A stretch of DNA of 64,000 nt. Source: Streptomyces sp. Root1304. GTDB lineage: Bacteria > Actinomycetota > Actinomycetes > Streptomycetales > Streptomycetaceae. The position numbers and the translations under genes are program-made. The notes under the pieces were generated by a model. That model was not told where the DNA came from. It saw only the letters and a list, made by a program, of their open reading frames with translations, and ran no database searches. Below are positions 1-8,203 of this stretch, piece after piece. Numbering within the stretch: position 1 is the stretch's first letter; the number at the start of each line of letters is the position of its first letter. The stretch lies in NCBI RefSeq assembly GCF_001426405.1, contig NZ_LMEP01000002.1, forward strand, positions 347,335-411,334, in the 5' to 3' direction.

Positions 1-566
1 TGGATGTGCGTCGCCCCCGCGTAGAACGCCGGAGAGGCGGGCAGCACCACGGCGCCCGCCTCGTCCAGCGCCACCATGTGCCTGAGCGTCTGTCCGTTCA
101 GCGGGGTCTCCCGCACGGCGACGACCAGCGGACGCCGTTCCTTCAGCGTCACGCTCGCGACCCGCTGCAGCAGGTCCTTCGAGAGCCCCAGTGCCACTCC
201 CGCCACCGCCGCGGTCGAGGCCGGCACCACCAGCATCCCCTTCGCCGGGTACGACCCCGAGGACGGCCCCGCGGCCAGGTCCCCGGCCGCCCAGTACCGC
301 ACGTCCTCCAGCGCCTCCGACACGTCGAACGCGTCCGGCTTCCCGTCGGCGCCCCGCGCCAGCCAGACCGCCAGGTCCTCGCGCCAGTGCGCGTCCCGGA
401 AGGAGATCCCCGTCTCGTCGAGCAGCGTGAGCCGCGAGGCCCGCGACACGACGAGGTCGACGCTCTCCCCCGCGGCGAGCAGCCCCCGCAGCACGGACGC
501 CGCGTACGGCGTACCCGACGCCCCGGAAACCCCCACGATCCAGGGGGTGCGCTTGCCGTCGTTCAT
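1..566 (-). CDS. ubiX: UbiX-like flavin prenyltransferase (3' end outside window)
   Basis: UbiX-type enzymes join a dimethylallyl group to FMN to make prenylated FMN, the cofactor of UbiD decarboxylases; it acts in the cytoplasm. The N-terminus reads MNDGKRTPWIVGVSGASGTP, with the GVSGASG phosphate-binding motif diagnostic of UbiX. Further on are a conserved SYPAKGMLVVPAST-like stretch and VRETPLN, both typical. The gene runs off the left edge, so only about 188 residues are seen. It follows the UbiA-like and UbiD-like genes on the same strand, and the trio fits the late menaquinone (futalosine) steps reported for S. coelicolor SCO4490-4492 (from memory). The ATG at 564-566 is preceded by TAGGCT seven bases upstream, so the transcript could be leaderless. 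Confidence 0.93.
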   Translation of the reverse strand, partial: MNDGKRTPWIVGVSGASGTPYAASVLRGLLAAGESVDLVVSRASRLTLLDETGISFRDAHWREDLAVWLARGADGKPDAFDVSEALEDVRYWAAGDLAAGPSSGSYPAKGMLVVPASTAAVAGVALGLSKDLLQRVASVTLKERRPLVVAVRETPLNGQTLRHMVALDEAGAVVLPASPAFYAGATHI

Positions 567-597
567 GCCGTCGAGCCTATCCGTCGGGGGGCTGGTG

Positions 598-1500
598 CTA
601 CGGGGTGAGCCCGCGGACCAGCAGGTCGAGCAGGGCGCACACGAACAGGGCCATGCCGATGAAACCGTTCACCGTGAAGAACGCCCGGTTCAGCCGCGAG
701 AGGTCGTGCGGCTTCACGATCGAGTGCTCGTAACAGAACGCCGCCGCCACGATCACCAAACCGGCCCAGAAGAAGACACCGGCGTCGGTCGCCAGGGCGT
801 ACCAGACGAGCAGGCCCGTGGTGACGACCGCCGAGGCGCGGGCGCCCCACAGCGCGGCCGGGATGCCGAAGCGGGCCGGCACCGACATCACGCCGTGCGC
901 CCGGTCCGCCTGCACGTCCTGGCAGGCGAAGATCAGGTCGAAGCCGCCGATCCAGACGCCCACCGCCAGACCGAGGATGACCGCGTCCCAGGACCACTCC
1001 CCGGTCACCGCGAGCCAGGCGCCGATCGGCCCGATCGCCTGGGCGAGGCCCAGGATGGCGTGCGGGAAGTTGGTGAACCGCTTGCCGTACGGATAGACGA
1101 CCATCGGGATGACGGCGAGCGGCGCGAGCGCCAGACAGAGCGGGTTGAGCAGGGCCGCGGCGCCGAGGAAGACGACGACGGCGATCCCGGCCCCGGTCCA
1201 CGCCGAGCGCACGGACACCGCACCGGTCACCAGCTCGCGGTGGGCGGTCCGGGGATTACGCGCGTCGATCTCGCGGTCGATGATCCGGTTGCAGGCCATC
1301 GCGAAGGTCCGCAGCCCCACCATGCAGACGGTGACGAGGAACAGCGTCCACCAGTGGATGTTCCTGTCCAGCTGGTACATCGCGGTGAGCGCGGCGGTGT
1401 ACGCGAAGGGCAGCGCGAAGACCGAGTGCTCGATCATCACGAGGCGCAGGAACGCCTTGGTGCGCCCCGGCTCGGCGCCGGGTACGGCGGCCGTGGTCAC
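598..1500 (-). CDS. mqnP: UbiA-family prenyltransferase, menaquinone biosynthesis (MqnP-like)
   Basis: Integral membrane prenyltransferase of about 300 residues. It would attach the polyprenyl side chain to the naphthoate precursor in the futalosine-type menaquinone pathway. The first Asp-rich motif reads NRIIDREIDARNPRTAHREL, and a second Asp cluster (DLIFACQDVQADRAHG) follows; both bind the Mg-diphosphate of the prenyl donor. Several hydrophobic helices lie between. The reading frame stays open far upstream, but the GTG at 1498-1500 overlaps the UbiD-like stop as GTGA, giving translational coupling and a sensible N-terminus (VTTAAVPGAEPGRTKAF). The stop is TAG at 598-600. Family certain; the exact substrate is inferred from the neighbours. 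Confidence 0.92.
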   Translation of the reverse strand: MTTAAVPGAEPGRTKAFLRLVMIEHSVFALPFAYTAALTAMYQLDRNIHWWTLFLVTVCMVGLRTFAMACNRIIDREIDARNPRTAHRELVTGAVSVRSAWTGAGIAVVVFLGAAALLNPLCLALAPLAVIPMVVYPYGKRFTNFPHAILGLAQAIGPIGAWLAVTGEWSWDAVILGLAVGVWIGGFDLIFACQDVQADRAHGVMSVPARFGIPAALWGARASAVVTTGLLVWYALATDAGVFFWAGLVIVAAAFCYEHSIVKPHDLSRLNRAFFTVNGFIGMALFVCALLDLLVRGLTP

Positions 1501-2954
1501 AGGCCGTACTCCTTCCAGCGGCGGTCCACCAGGGCCGCCGTCGCCGGGTCCGACTCCACCATGTCCGGCCAGCCGCCGTCCCGGGTGTAGCCCTCCTCGG
1601 GCAGCTTCTTCGTGGCGTCGATACCGGCCTTGCCGCCCCAGAACTGCTGGTAGGAGGCGTGGTCGAGATGGTCGACGGGGCCCTCGACGACCGTGAGGTC
1701 GCGGGCGTAGTCGGTGTTGCCGAGGGCCCGCCAGGACACCTCGTGCAGGTCGTGCACGTCGCAGTCCTTGTCGACCACGATGATCAGCTTGGTCAGCGAC
1801 ATCATGTGCGCGCCCCAGATGGCGTGCATGACCTTCTGCGCGTGCTTCGGGTACTTCTTGTCGATCGAGACGATCGCGCAGTTGTGGAAGCCGCCCGACT
1901 CCGGCAGGTGGTAGTCGACGATGTCCGGCACGATGATCTTGAGGAGCGGCAGGAAGAAACGCTCCGTCGCGCGGCCCAGCGGGCCGTCCTCGGTCGGCGG
2001 CCGGCCGACGACGATCGACTGGAGCAGCGGACGCTTCCGCATCGTCACGCAGTCGATCTTCAGCGCCGGGAAGGGCTCCTGCGGGGTGTAGAAGCCGGTG
2101 TGGTCGCCGAAGGGACCCTCCGGCAGCATCTCGCCCGGCTCCAGCCAGCCCTCGATGACGACCTCGGCCTGCGCGGGGACCTGGAGCGGGACGGTCTTGC
2201 AGTCGACCATCTCGATCCGCTTGCCCTGCACGAAGCCGGCGAAGAGGTACTCGTCGATGTCGCCGGGCAGCGGGGCCGTCGAGGCGTACGTGACGGCCGG
2301 CGGGCAGCCGAAGGCGATGGCGACCGGCAGCCGCTCGCCCTTCGCCGCCGCGACGGCGTAGTGGTTCCGGCTGTCCTTGTGGATCTGCCAGTGCATGCCG
2401 ATGGTGCGCTTGTCGTGCCGCTGGAGGCGGTAGAGCCCGAGGTTCCGGACGCCCGTCTCGGGGTGCTTGGTGTGGGTGAGCCCCAGGTTGAAGAAGGAGC
2501 CGCCGTCCTTGGGCCAGGTGAACAGCGCGGGCAGTCGGTCCAGGTCGACGTCGTCGCCGGTGAGGACGACCTCCTGCACGGGCGCGTCGCCGGCCTTCAC
2601 CTTCTTCGGCGGCACGTGGACCATCGAGCCCAGCTTGCCGAAGGCCTCGCGGACGCCGACGAAGCCGTGCGGCAGCTCGGGCTTCAGGAGCCCGCCGATC
2701 TTCTCGCTGATCTCGCCGTACGACTTCAGGCCGAGGGCCTTCAGCAGCCGGCGGTCCGTACCGAAGACGTTCATCGCGAGCGGCATGGCGGAGCCCTTGA
2801 CGTTCTCGAAGAGAAGCGCCGGACCTCCCGCCTTGTTCACCCGGTCGACGATCTCCCCGACCTCCAGGTACGGGTCGACTTCGGCCTTGATGCGCTTGAG
2901 GTCGCCTTCGCGCTCGAGGGCCCTGAGCAGCGAGCGGAGATCGTCGTAAGCCAT
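1497..2954 (-). CDS. UbiD-family decarboxylase, menaquinone biosynthesis (MqnL-like)
   Basis: UbiD-type prenyl-FMN-dependent decarboxylase, 485 residues, the usual family length. It would remove the carboxylate from the prenylated naphthoate in menaquinone synthesis. Recognisable blocks are the N-terminal MAYDDLRSLLRALEREGDL, the central EVVIEGWLEPGE and FGDHTGFYTPQ motifs around the flavin and metal site, and KIIVPDIVDYHLPESGG near the C-terminus. It is the first gene of the UbiD-UbiA-UbiX run and overlaps the UbiA-like start by 4 nt. The upstream UbiX partner supplies its cofactor elsewhere in the family. The ATG lacks a good Shine-Dalgarno; GATACT seven bases upstream may be a -10 element of a leaderless transcript. 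Confidence 0.93.
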   Translation of the reverse strand: MAYDDLRSLLRALEREGDLKRIKAEVDPYLEVGEIVDRVNKAGGPALLFENVKGSAMPLAMNVFGTDRRLLKALGLKSYGEISEKIGGLLKPELPHGFVGVREAFGKLGSMVHVPPKKVKAGDAPVQEVVLTGDDVDLDRLPALFTWPKDGGSFFNLGLTHTKHPETGVRNLGLYRLQRHDKRTIGMHWQIHKDSRNHYAVAAAKGERLPVAIAFGCPPAVTYASTAPLPGDIDEYLFAGFVQGKRIEMVDCKTVPLQVPAQAEVVIEGWLEPGEMLPEGPFGDHTGFYTPQEPFPALKIDCVTMRKRPLLQSIVVGRPPTEDGPLGRATERFFLPLLKIIVPDIVDYHLPESGGFHNCAIVSIDKKYPKHAQKVMHAIWGAHMMSLTKLIIVVDKDCDVHDLHEVSWRALGNTDYARDLTVVEGPVDHLDHASYQQFWGGKAGIDATKKLPEEGYTRDGGWPDMVESDPATAALVDRRWKEYGL

Positions 2955-3043
2955 GGGGGCAAGTATCCGCCACCCGATAGGCTTGACCTGTCACCGGGGC
3001 CTGTGAAACGGGCTCCGCCACCGCTTCCAGGGGGCTGTCCCAC

Positions 3044-3472
3044 ATGCTCAGGGCGCTGCTGTTCATCCTGCCGCTGGCGCTGATGATCTACGCCTTCATC
3101 GACTGCCTGAACACCCCGGAAGAAGAGGTCAAGCACCTCCCGAAGCCGGTCTGGGCCATCGTCGTCCTGCTGTTCAGCGTGGTCGGCGCGATCGGCTGGA
3201 TCGTCGCGGGCAAGGAGCGGCGGCCGAGGACCGGGGGCGGCGCGGGCGGCTGGGTGGCCCCCGACGACAACCCGGAGTTCCTGAAGTCCCTCCGGGACGA
3301 GAAGAAGGACGAGAAGAAGGACGAGCGGGCGGACGGTCCGCGGGGCGGCGACGAGTCGGCCCTGAAGGACTGGGAGGCGGACCTCCAGCGGCGCGAGGAA
3401 GAGCTGAGGAAGCGCGAGCGCGGCGAGGACACCGACAGCGGGAAGGCCCGCGGCGAGGACACGGACAGCTGA
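3044..3472 (+). CDS. PLDc_N-domain small membrane protein
   Basis: A 142-residue protein with two N-terminal membrane helices (about residues 3-20 and 36-56) joined by a short loop ([20 protein letters not shown]). This is the phospholipase D-nuclease N-terminal (PLDc_N) pattern that in actinobacteria often stands alone. The rest is a very charged, Lys/Glu/Asp-rich cytoplasmic tail ([12 protein letters not shown]) probably forming helix or coiled coil. No catalytic HKD motif is present, so it is not a phospholipase; its role is unknown. It diverges from the menaquinone genes and its TGA overlaps the LysR ATG by one base (TGATG), so the two are probably cotranscribed. Confidence 0.82.
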   Translation: MLRALLFILPLALMIYAFIDCLNTPEEEVKHLPKPVWAIVVLLFSVVGAIGWIVAGKERRPRTGGGAGGWVAPDDNPEFLKSLRDEKKDEKKDERADGPRGGDESALKDWEADLQRREEELRKRERGEDTDSGKARGEDTDS

Positions 3473-4362
3473 TGGAGCTGCGGCTCCTCGCCACCTTCGA
3501 GAAGGTCGCGGACGTCCTCTCCTTCACCCGGGCGGCCGCCGACCTCGGTTACGCCCAGTCCAGCGTCACCGGCCAGATCCGGTCCCTGGAGTCCTCGCTC
3601 GGCGTGGAGCTGTTCGAGCGGCTCGGCAGCCGCATCCGGCTCACCGAGGCCGGGGAGCGGCTCCTGCCGTACGCCCGCCGGATGGCCGAGCTGGCGGAGG
3701 AGGCCCGTACGGCCGTCGCGGTCACCGAGGAACCCTCCGGGACGATCGCCGTCGGCACCATGGAGTCCCTGACCTCCTACCGGCTGCCGCCGCTCCTGGA
3801 GTACTTCCACCACCGCTATCCGGGCGTCCGGCTGACGCTACGGCCCACGCTCGGCGACGCGACCCGGCAGGCGCTGCGGCAGGGCACGTACGACGTCGGC
3901 TTCCTGATGGAACCCGGCACCGAGCACGAGGGCCTGGAGTCGGAGGTCCTCGCGCCCGAGCCCCTGGTGCTGGTGGCGGGGCCGGACCACCCGCTCGCCG
4001 GCCGTACGGGCCTGACGGCCGAGGACCTGGCCGGGGCGCGGCTGGTGGGCACGGAGCCGGGCTGCCCGTACCGCGACCTCTTCGAGGAGGCGCTGCGGGA
4101 ATGGGCGCCGCCGTTCATGGAGTTCGGCACGATCGAGGCGACGAAGCGGGGCGTGGCCGGGGGCCTCGGGGTGGCGCTGCTGCCCCGGGTGACGGTGGCG
4201 GAGGAACTGGCGTCGGGGACGCTGGTGGAGCTGGCGTGGGAGGCCCCGTTCACGCTGTTCACCCAGCTCGCGTGGCGACGGGGGAAGCGGCTTCCGGCGC
4301 ATGTGCGGCTGTTCGTGGAGCAGGCGCGGCGACTGGTGCGGGAGCAGAGCCCGAGGGACTGA
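3472..4362 (+). CDS. LysR-family transcriptional regulator
   Basis: A 296-residue LysR-type regulator. Residues 1-60 form the winged HTH (ATFEKVADVLSFTRAAADLG, then QSSVTGQIRSLESSLGVELF), and the rest is the periplasmic-binding-fold effector domain (for example GTIAVGTMESLTSYRLPPLL). The start overlaps the stop of the PLDc_N gene. Its 3' end overlaps the convergent EamA transporter by about 100 nt. LysR genes usually control a divergent or adjacent gene, and here the exporter is convergent, so its target is not obvious. Effector unknown. Confidence 0.93.
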   Translation: MELRLLATFEKVADVLSFTRAAADLGYAQSSVTGQIRSLESSLGVELFERLGSRIRLTEAGERLLPYARRMAELAEEARTAVAVTEEPSGTIAVGTMESLTSYRLPPLLEYFHHRYPGVRLTLRPTLGDATRQALRQGTYDVGFLMEPGTEHEGLESEVLAPEPLVLVAGPDHPLAGRTGLTAEDLAGARLVGTEPGCPYRDLFEEALREWAPPFMEFGTIEATKRGVAGGLGVALLPRVTVAEELASGTLVELAWEAPFTLFTQLAWRRGKRLPAHVRLFVEQARRLVREQSPRD

Positions 4363-5323
4363 GGGCGGGGGTGTCCCGTACGGGGTCGGGGTCGGTGTCC
4401 TGTACGGCGGCGGGGTCGGTGTCCTGCTCTGCTCCGGCTCCGGCTCCGGTTCCGGCCGCCGGGGCGGGGTTCCGTACCCCCGACAGGGTGACCCTTAGGC
4501 TGGCCAGCACGATCAGGGGGACCCCGAGCGCCTGGACGAGCCCGATGTGGTGCCCGTACACGGCCCAGTCGACACCCATGGCGACGGCGGGATAGGTGAA
4601 GGCGAGCACGGCGATCTTGGCCGTGGGCAGCTTGGCGTAGGCGGCGTACATGAGCACGTACATCAGCCCGGTGTGGATGATCCCGAGCCCGGCGAGCCAG
4701 GCCCAGCCGCCGCCGATGCCGCCGAGCTCGCCGAAGGCGACGAAGGGCAGCAGCAGGGGCAGCCCGACGAGCACCTGGACGAGGGCGACGAGGTGCGGCC
4801 GGACGCCGGTGACGCGCTTGGTGACGAAGGTGGCGAGGGCGTAGAGGACGGCGGCGGCGAGGGCGAAGCCGAGCCCCTTGAGGGAGGCGGTGTCGCCGGG
4901 CCGGACGCCGGAGACGAGGACGAGCCCGGCGAAGGCGAGCGCGAGCCACCCGAGCTTGCCGCCGGAGATCCGCTCCCGGGTGAGGACGGCCCCGAGCAGC
5001 ACGAGGAAGAAGGGCTGGGTGTGGTAGACGACGGTGGCGAGGGAGATGGAGGTCGCTTCGTACGCCTCGAAGAGGAACACCCAGTTGAAGACGATGAACA
5101 CGCCGCCGAGGGCGGCGAGCCCGAGCTTCCGGGGGGTGAACCCGTGCCCGGTGAAGAACCCCCGGAGGAGGCTGTACGCGCCGAGCGCGAGGGCGCCGAA
5201 GAGGCACCGGAAGAACACCACGGTGAAGGGCGACGCCCCGGACTCGACGACGAAGACGCCGAGGGTGCCGGAGAGCACCATGGCGAGGGTGAGTTCGACG
5301 GTTCCCCTGGTCTCGTTTCTCAT
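4259..5323 (-). CDS. EamA/DMT-family transporter
   Basis: Ten-helix drug/metabolite transporter with two EamA repeats, about 354 residues. The N-terminus begins MRNETRGTVELTLAMVLSGT, and a second repeat starts near GDTASLKGLGFALAAAVLYA. After the last helix there is a long low-complexity tail rich in Ala, Pro, Asp and Thr, encoded partly antisense to the 3' end of the LysR gene; this tail is probably not functionally important. Substrate unknown (amino acids or drugs are common in the family). The ATG at 5321-5323 has TAGCGT seven bases upstream, consistent with a leaderless transcript. Confidence 0.9.
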   Translation of the reverse strand: MRNETRGTVELTLAMVLSGTLGVFVVESGASPFTVVFFRCLFGALALGAYSLLRGFFTGHGFTPRKLGLAALGGVFIVFNWVFLFEAYEATSISLATVVYHTQPFFLVLLGAVLTRERISGGKLGWLALAFAGLVLVSGVRPGDTASLKGLGFALAAAVLYALATFVTKRVTGVRPHLVALVQVLVGLPLLLPFVAFGELGGIGGGWAWLAGLGIIHTGLMYVLMYAAYAKLPTAKIAVLAFTYPAVAMGVDWAVYGHHIGLVQALGVPLIVLASLRVTLSGVRNPAPAAGTGAGAGAEQDTDPAAVQDTDPDPVRDTPALSPSGSAPAPVAAPAPRTAAHAPEAASPVATRAG

Positions 5324-5474
5324 GGGAACGACGCTACGAACGGCGCGCCCGCCGGTCCACGAGCCAGTGGGGGGTCCTGCCGATGGGGGCGATAGCCGGG
5401 GCCGATCGGGCCATGGAATACCCCTGGGCGAGAGCGAGTTGGCACCGGAACACCCCTGACACCGGAGTACGGAC

Positions 5475-6122
5475 ATGACCCTCGAAACGGCAAGTGGATC
5501 ACCCCGCGCGAACGGCTCGAACGGCCCGGCCCGCTCGTTCCTCTTCGTCCTGGGCAGCTCGCGCGCGGACGGCAACACCGAGATCCTGGCCCGCGCGGCC
5601 GCGGCGCAGCTGCCGGCCGACGTCCCGCAGCGCTGGGTGGACCTGAACCGGCTGCCGCTGCCGGACTTCCAGGACGGCCGGCACGAGACGGACGGATGGC
5701 CGGCCGACGAGACCGAGGAACTGCTGCGCGAGGCCACGCTGGAGGCGACGGACATCGTCATCGCCTCCCCGCTGTACTGGTACACCCTCTCGGCCCAGAC
5801 GAAGCGCTACCTCGACTACTGGTCGGGCTGGCTGAACGTCCCGGACTCGGACTTCAAGGAACGCATGGCGGGCCGGACGCTGTGGGGAGTGACGGCGATG
5901 GCGCACGAGGAACACGAGGTGGCGGACGGCCTGACGACGGCCCTCCACCACTCGGCGGCCTACCTGGGCATGCACTTCGGCGGCGTACTGACGGGCACGG
6001 CCTCCCGCCCGGGCCGCATCAGAGCCGACGAACAGGCCCTCCTCCACGCCAAGACCTTCTTCGCCGGCGCCACCCCGCTCGCCCGGTTCCCTTACGAGGA
6101 GGGGGCGGGGGCGGTGGCGTGA
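5475..6122 (+). CDS. NADPH-dependent FMN reductase / NAD(P)H oxidoreductase
   Basis: A 215-residue flavodoxin-fold protein. The FMN-phosphate loop is LGSSRADGNTE (about residues 26-36), and a second flavin-contacting block is SPLYWYTLSAQTKRYLDYW. It would reduce FMN or a quinone-like substrate with NAD(P)H in the cytoplasm. The ATG is preceded by a GGAG. It diverges from the EamA transporter and converges with the small ORF at 6092-6358, overlapping it by about 31 nt. Specific substrate unknown. Confidence 0.9.
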   Translation: MTLETASGSPRANGSNGPARSFLFVLGSSRADGNTEILARAAAAQLPADVPQRWVDLNRLPLPDFQDGRHETDGWPADETEELLREATLEATDIVIASPLYWYTLSAQTKRYLDYWSGWLNVPDSDFKERMAGRTLWGVTAMAHEEHEVADGLTTALHHSAAYLGMHFGGVLTGTASRPGRIRADEQALLHAKTFFAGATPLARFPYEEGAGAVA

Positions 6123-6358
6123 GGGCCGCCTCGTCCCGGAAGAGGTGCCGGTTCACGCGAGGCGACCGGCACGACCGCGTCCGGCCGGACCAGCCACTCT
6201 CTCCCTCCGCGTTCGGGCCGCAGAAACGCCGTGGGCTGCTTCCGGCGCTCACCGGGTAGCGCTGCCGGATCCTCGTAGTCGGCAATGACGTCACGCAGGA
6301 TGCCGACCCTTCCGGCGCTGTCCTGAACACGCCTGCCGACGTCTTCGGGCGTGATCAC
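6092..6358 (-). CDS. Small conserved Streptomyces protein of unknown function
   Basis: An 88-residue protein with a GTG start in a GTGA overlap with the stop of the preceding small ORF, so the two are translationally coupled. The readable core (DVGRRVQDSAGRVGILRDVI, then ERGGREWLV) matches my memory of short proteins that sit beside XRE/DUF5753 genes in Streptomyces; no biochemical role is known to me. The C-terminal 20 residues overlap the FMN reductase gene on the other strand and look low-complexity. Confidence 0.6.
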   Translation of the reverse strand: MITPEDVGRRVQDSAGRVGILRDVIADYEDPAALPGERRKQPTAFLRPERGGREWLVRPDAVVPVASREPAPLPGRGGPHATAPAPSS

Positions 6359-6550
6359 GAGTGGCCCTCAGGGTGCCGCCGCAGGAAGACGTTGCAGTCG
6401 GACACGGTGGTGAAGTCCCCACCGGCCCGTGCGCGGTCCCGCACGTTCGCGAGTTCGACGCAGCCGGCACAACCTTCGACCGGCTCCGGGGCCCGAGAGG
6501 GAAGGGGGAGATGTACCGGGCCACTCATGGTCGTCTTGCGCTTCTCCATG
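6355..6550 (-). CDS. Small conserved Streptomyces protein with CxxC motif
   Basis: Short protein of about 57-64 residues; start is MEKRK at 6550 or MSGPVH at 6529. It contains CAGCVELANVRDRARAGGD, a CxxC that could bind metal, and ends FLRRHPEGHS. I recall similar small proteins encoded next to XRE regulators in Streptomyces. It overlaps the downstream ORF by 4 nt. Function unknown; the pair diverges from the broken DUF6879-type gene. Confidence 0.55.
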
Positions 6551-6722
6551 AACCCGACGCTAGGGAGACGGAGTTGGCCAGGGCTACGCTGGTTTCTCGA
6601 GTTTGCTCGACAAGCGCCCCGGATTGTCGACGCTTTCTCCTGAACCTCGGCCGACACCGTAGAACCGAGTCCGGCCCCGGACCATGCTGTTGGATCAACA
6701 CCCCTCGGAAGGGACAGCGTCC

Positions 6723-7293
6723 ATGGCCCGACAGTTGCGCTTCACCGGTACCGACAGCAAGATCGACGGCTGCCCCGCCCTGCACGCGGACGAGGAGACC
6801 GGCGAGATCATCGTTCAGGGCACACCGGTCACCGACCCGGCAGACCTCGCGCAGCTCCAGCACCTCGGGCCGGGCGAAGCAGCGGTGGCCGTACCGCGCG
6901 AGCTGCTCGTGAACTGGGGGCCGAAGGAGATGGAGCGAGTGCCGGAACTGGTCGACCGGGACACGTTCCGTCGCCTGTTCGAGACCTTCCATCACACCGC
7001 CTGGCGTCTGGAGACGCGACGCGGCTACGCATCGGACCGACAGGACCCCGACTACCAAGCGTTCCTGGCCACGGGCTCTTCTCCCTGCGACCTCGCTGCC
7101 CGCCGAGGACTTCTGGATCTTCGACTCGCGGATCGTGGCCCTGCTGCACTTCGACGACGAAGACAAGCTGCTCGGCATCGAGCTGATCACCGAGCCGGCG
7201 GAGCTCGTCCGGTACTGCGTCGCCCGCGACGCCGCCATGCACCACGCGGTGCGATACGACCGGTTCGCGGCGCAGGTGGCTGCGGTCGAGTAG
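6723..7293 (+). pseudogene. Disrupted DUF6879-type gene (internal deletion plus frameshift)
   Basis: The ATG at 6723 follows a GGAAGGGA and opens a normal-looking N-terminus (MARQLRFTGTDSKIDGC), continuing to LVDRDTFRRLFETFHHTAWR and ETRRGYASDRQD, which match DUF6879 proteins. After LATG at about 7075 the frame becomes nonsense. The family's C-terminal block resumes in another frame a few codons later (LPAEDFWIFDSRIVALLHFD) and ends at TAG 7291-7293. The normal middle of the domain, roughly 50-70 codons, is absent, so this is a deletion rather than a simple slip. The fusion of a small N-terminal module to DUF6879 is also unusual. Its usual partner, an XRE/DUF5753 gene, follows 12 bases later. 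Confidence 0.8.
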
Positions 7294-7305
7294 CACGAGC
7301 GACCG

Positions 7306-8154
7306 GTGAGCACCGACTACCAGCAGGCAAGGGCAGCGCTGGGCGCGCGACTGCGTGAACTTCGCTTCACATGCCCCACCGGCCGACTCACCGGTCGACA
7401 ACTCGCACAGCGTCTCGGCTGGCAGGGTTCCAAGGTCAGCAAGTTGGAGAACGCAAAGCAGACGGCCACCCCCGAGGACCTTCAGGCGTGGGCCGACGCG
7501 ACCGGCAGGCCTGAGGTCTATCCAGAACTCGCTGCCCGGCTGGCCGGGTTCGAGTCCCACATCAGGTCCTGGCGCAGGGCATTGGCCAGCGGCTTTCAGC
7601 CGATGTACGAGGGGCTGACCGCCGAGATCAACCGCTCCTCGGACATCCGGGTGTGGGAAGAGGCGGTCGTCCCGGGGCTGATGCAGACCCCCGAGTACGC
7701 GCGCCACGTCATCCGGCGCTACGCGGAGCTGCTGGGAGTCACCCAAAGCGTGGAGGACGCCGTACGCGCTCGGACACAGCGCCAGGAGTGGCTCTACCAA
7801 CCCGGGCACAAGCTGCGCGTGCTGGTCTGGGAAGCCGCGCTTCGGTCGCTGATCTGCCCGCCCTCGGTGCTGGCGAGCCAACTCGACCGGCTCGCCGGAA
7901 TGATCGGAATGGACACGGTCGAGTTGGGCGTCGTCCCGTTCGCGGTACCGGTGAAGATCGTCCCCGCCAACGGCTTCTGGCTCCTGGGGGACCGCCTGGT
8001 CGTGGCGGAGGACTGGCACGCCGAGCTTTGGCTGGACGACGCCGACAACATCGCCCTGTACCAGAAGGTCTGGAAGACGCTGCGGGAGTCCGCCGTGTAC
8101 GGGGCCGAGGCCCACAACATCATCAGCTCGGCGCGACGTGCGCTGAACCCATGA
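7306..8154 (+). CDS. XRE-family regulator with DUF5753 domain
   Basis: A 282-residue protein typical of Streptomyces. An N-terminal helix-turn-helix covers about residues 8-65 (GRQLAQRLGWQGSKVSKLEN is the recognition region). A DUF5753 domain follows from about residue 100 (EAVVPGLMQTPEYARHVIRR). Such proteins usually pair with a small DUF397 or DUF6879 partner; here that partner is broken. Start is GTG at 7306. Target genes unknown, probably its own operon. Confidence 0.93.
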   Translation: MSTDYQQARAALGARLRELRFTCPTGRLTGRQLAQRLGWQGSKVSKLENAKQTATPEDLQAWADATGRPEVYPELAARLAGFESHIRSWRRALASGFQPMYEGLTAEINRSSDIRVWEEAVVPGLMQTPEYARHVIRRYAELLGVTQSVEDAVRARTQRQEWLYQPGHKLRVLVWEAALRSLICPPSVLASQLDRLAGMIGMDTVELGVVPFAVPVKIVPANGFWLLGDRLVVAEDWHAELWLDDADNIALYQKVWKTLRESAVYGAEAHNIISSARRALNP

Positions 8155-8203
8155 GGTGCGGAATTCCGGCTCTGGCGGGGGTTCGGCACACGGAAGGACG
8201 AGA

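Noticed and set aside
598..3066. Reading the UbiA-like protein as one long fusion with upstream sequence
   Set aside because: The frame upstream of GTG 1500 is antisense-like text over the UbiD gene. The GTGA overlap gives the natural start.
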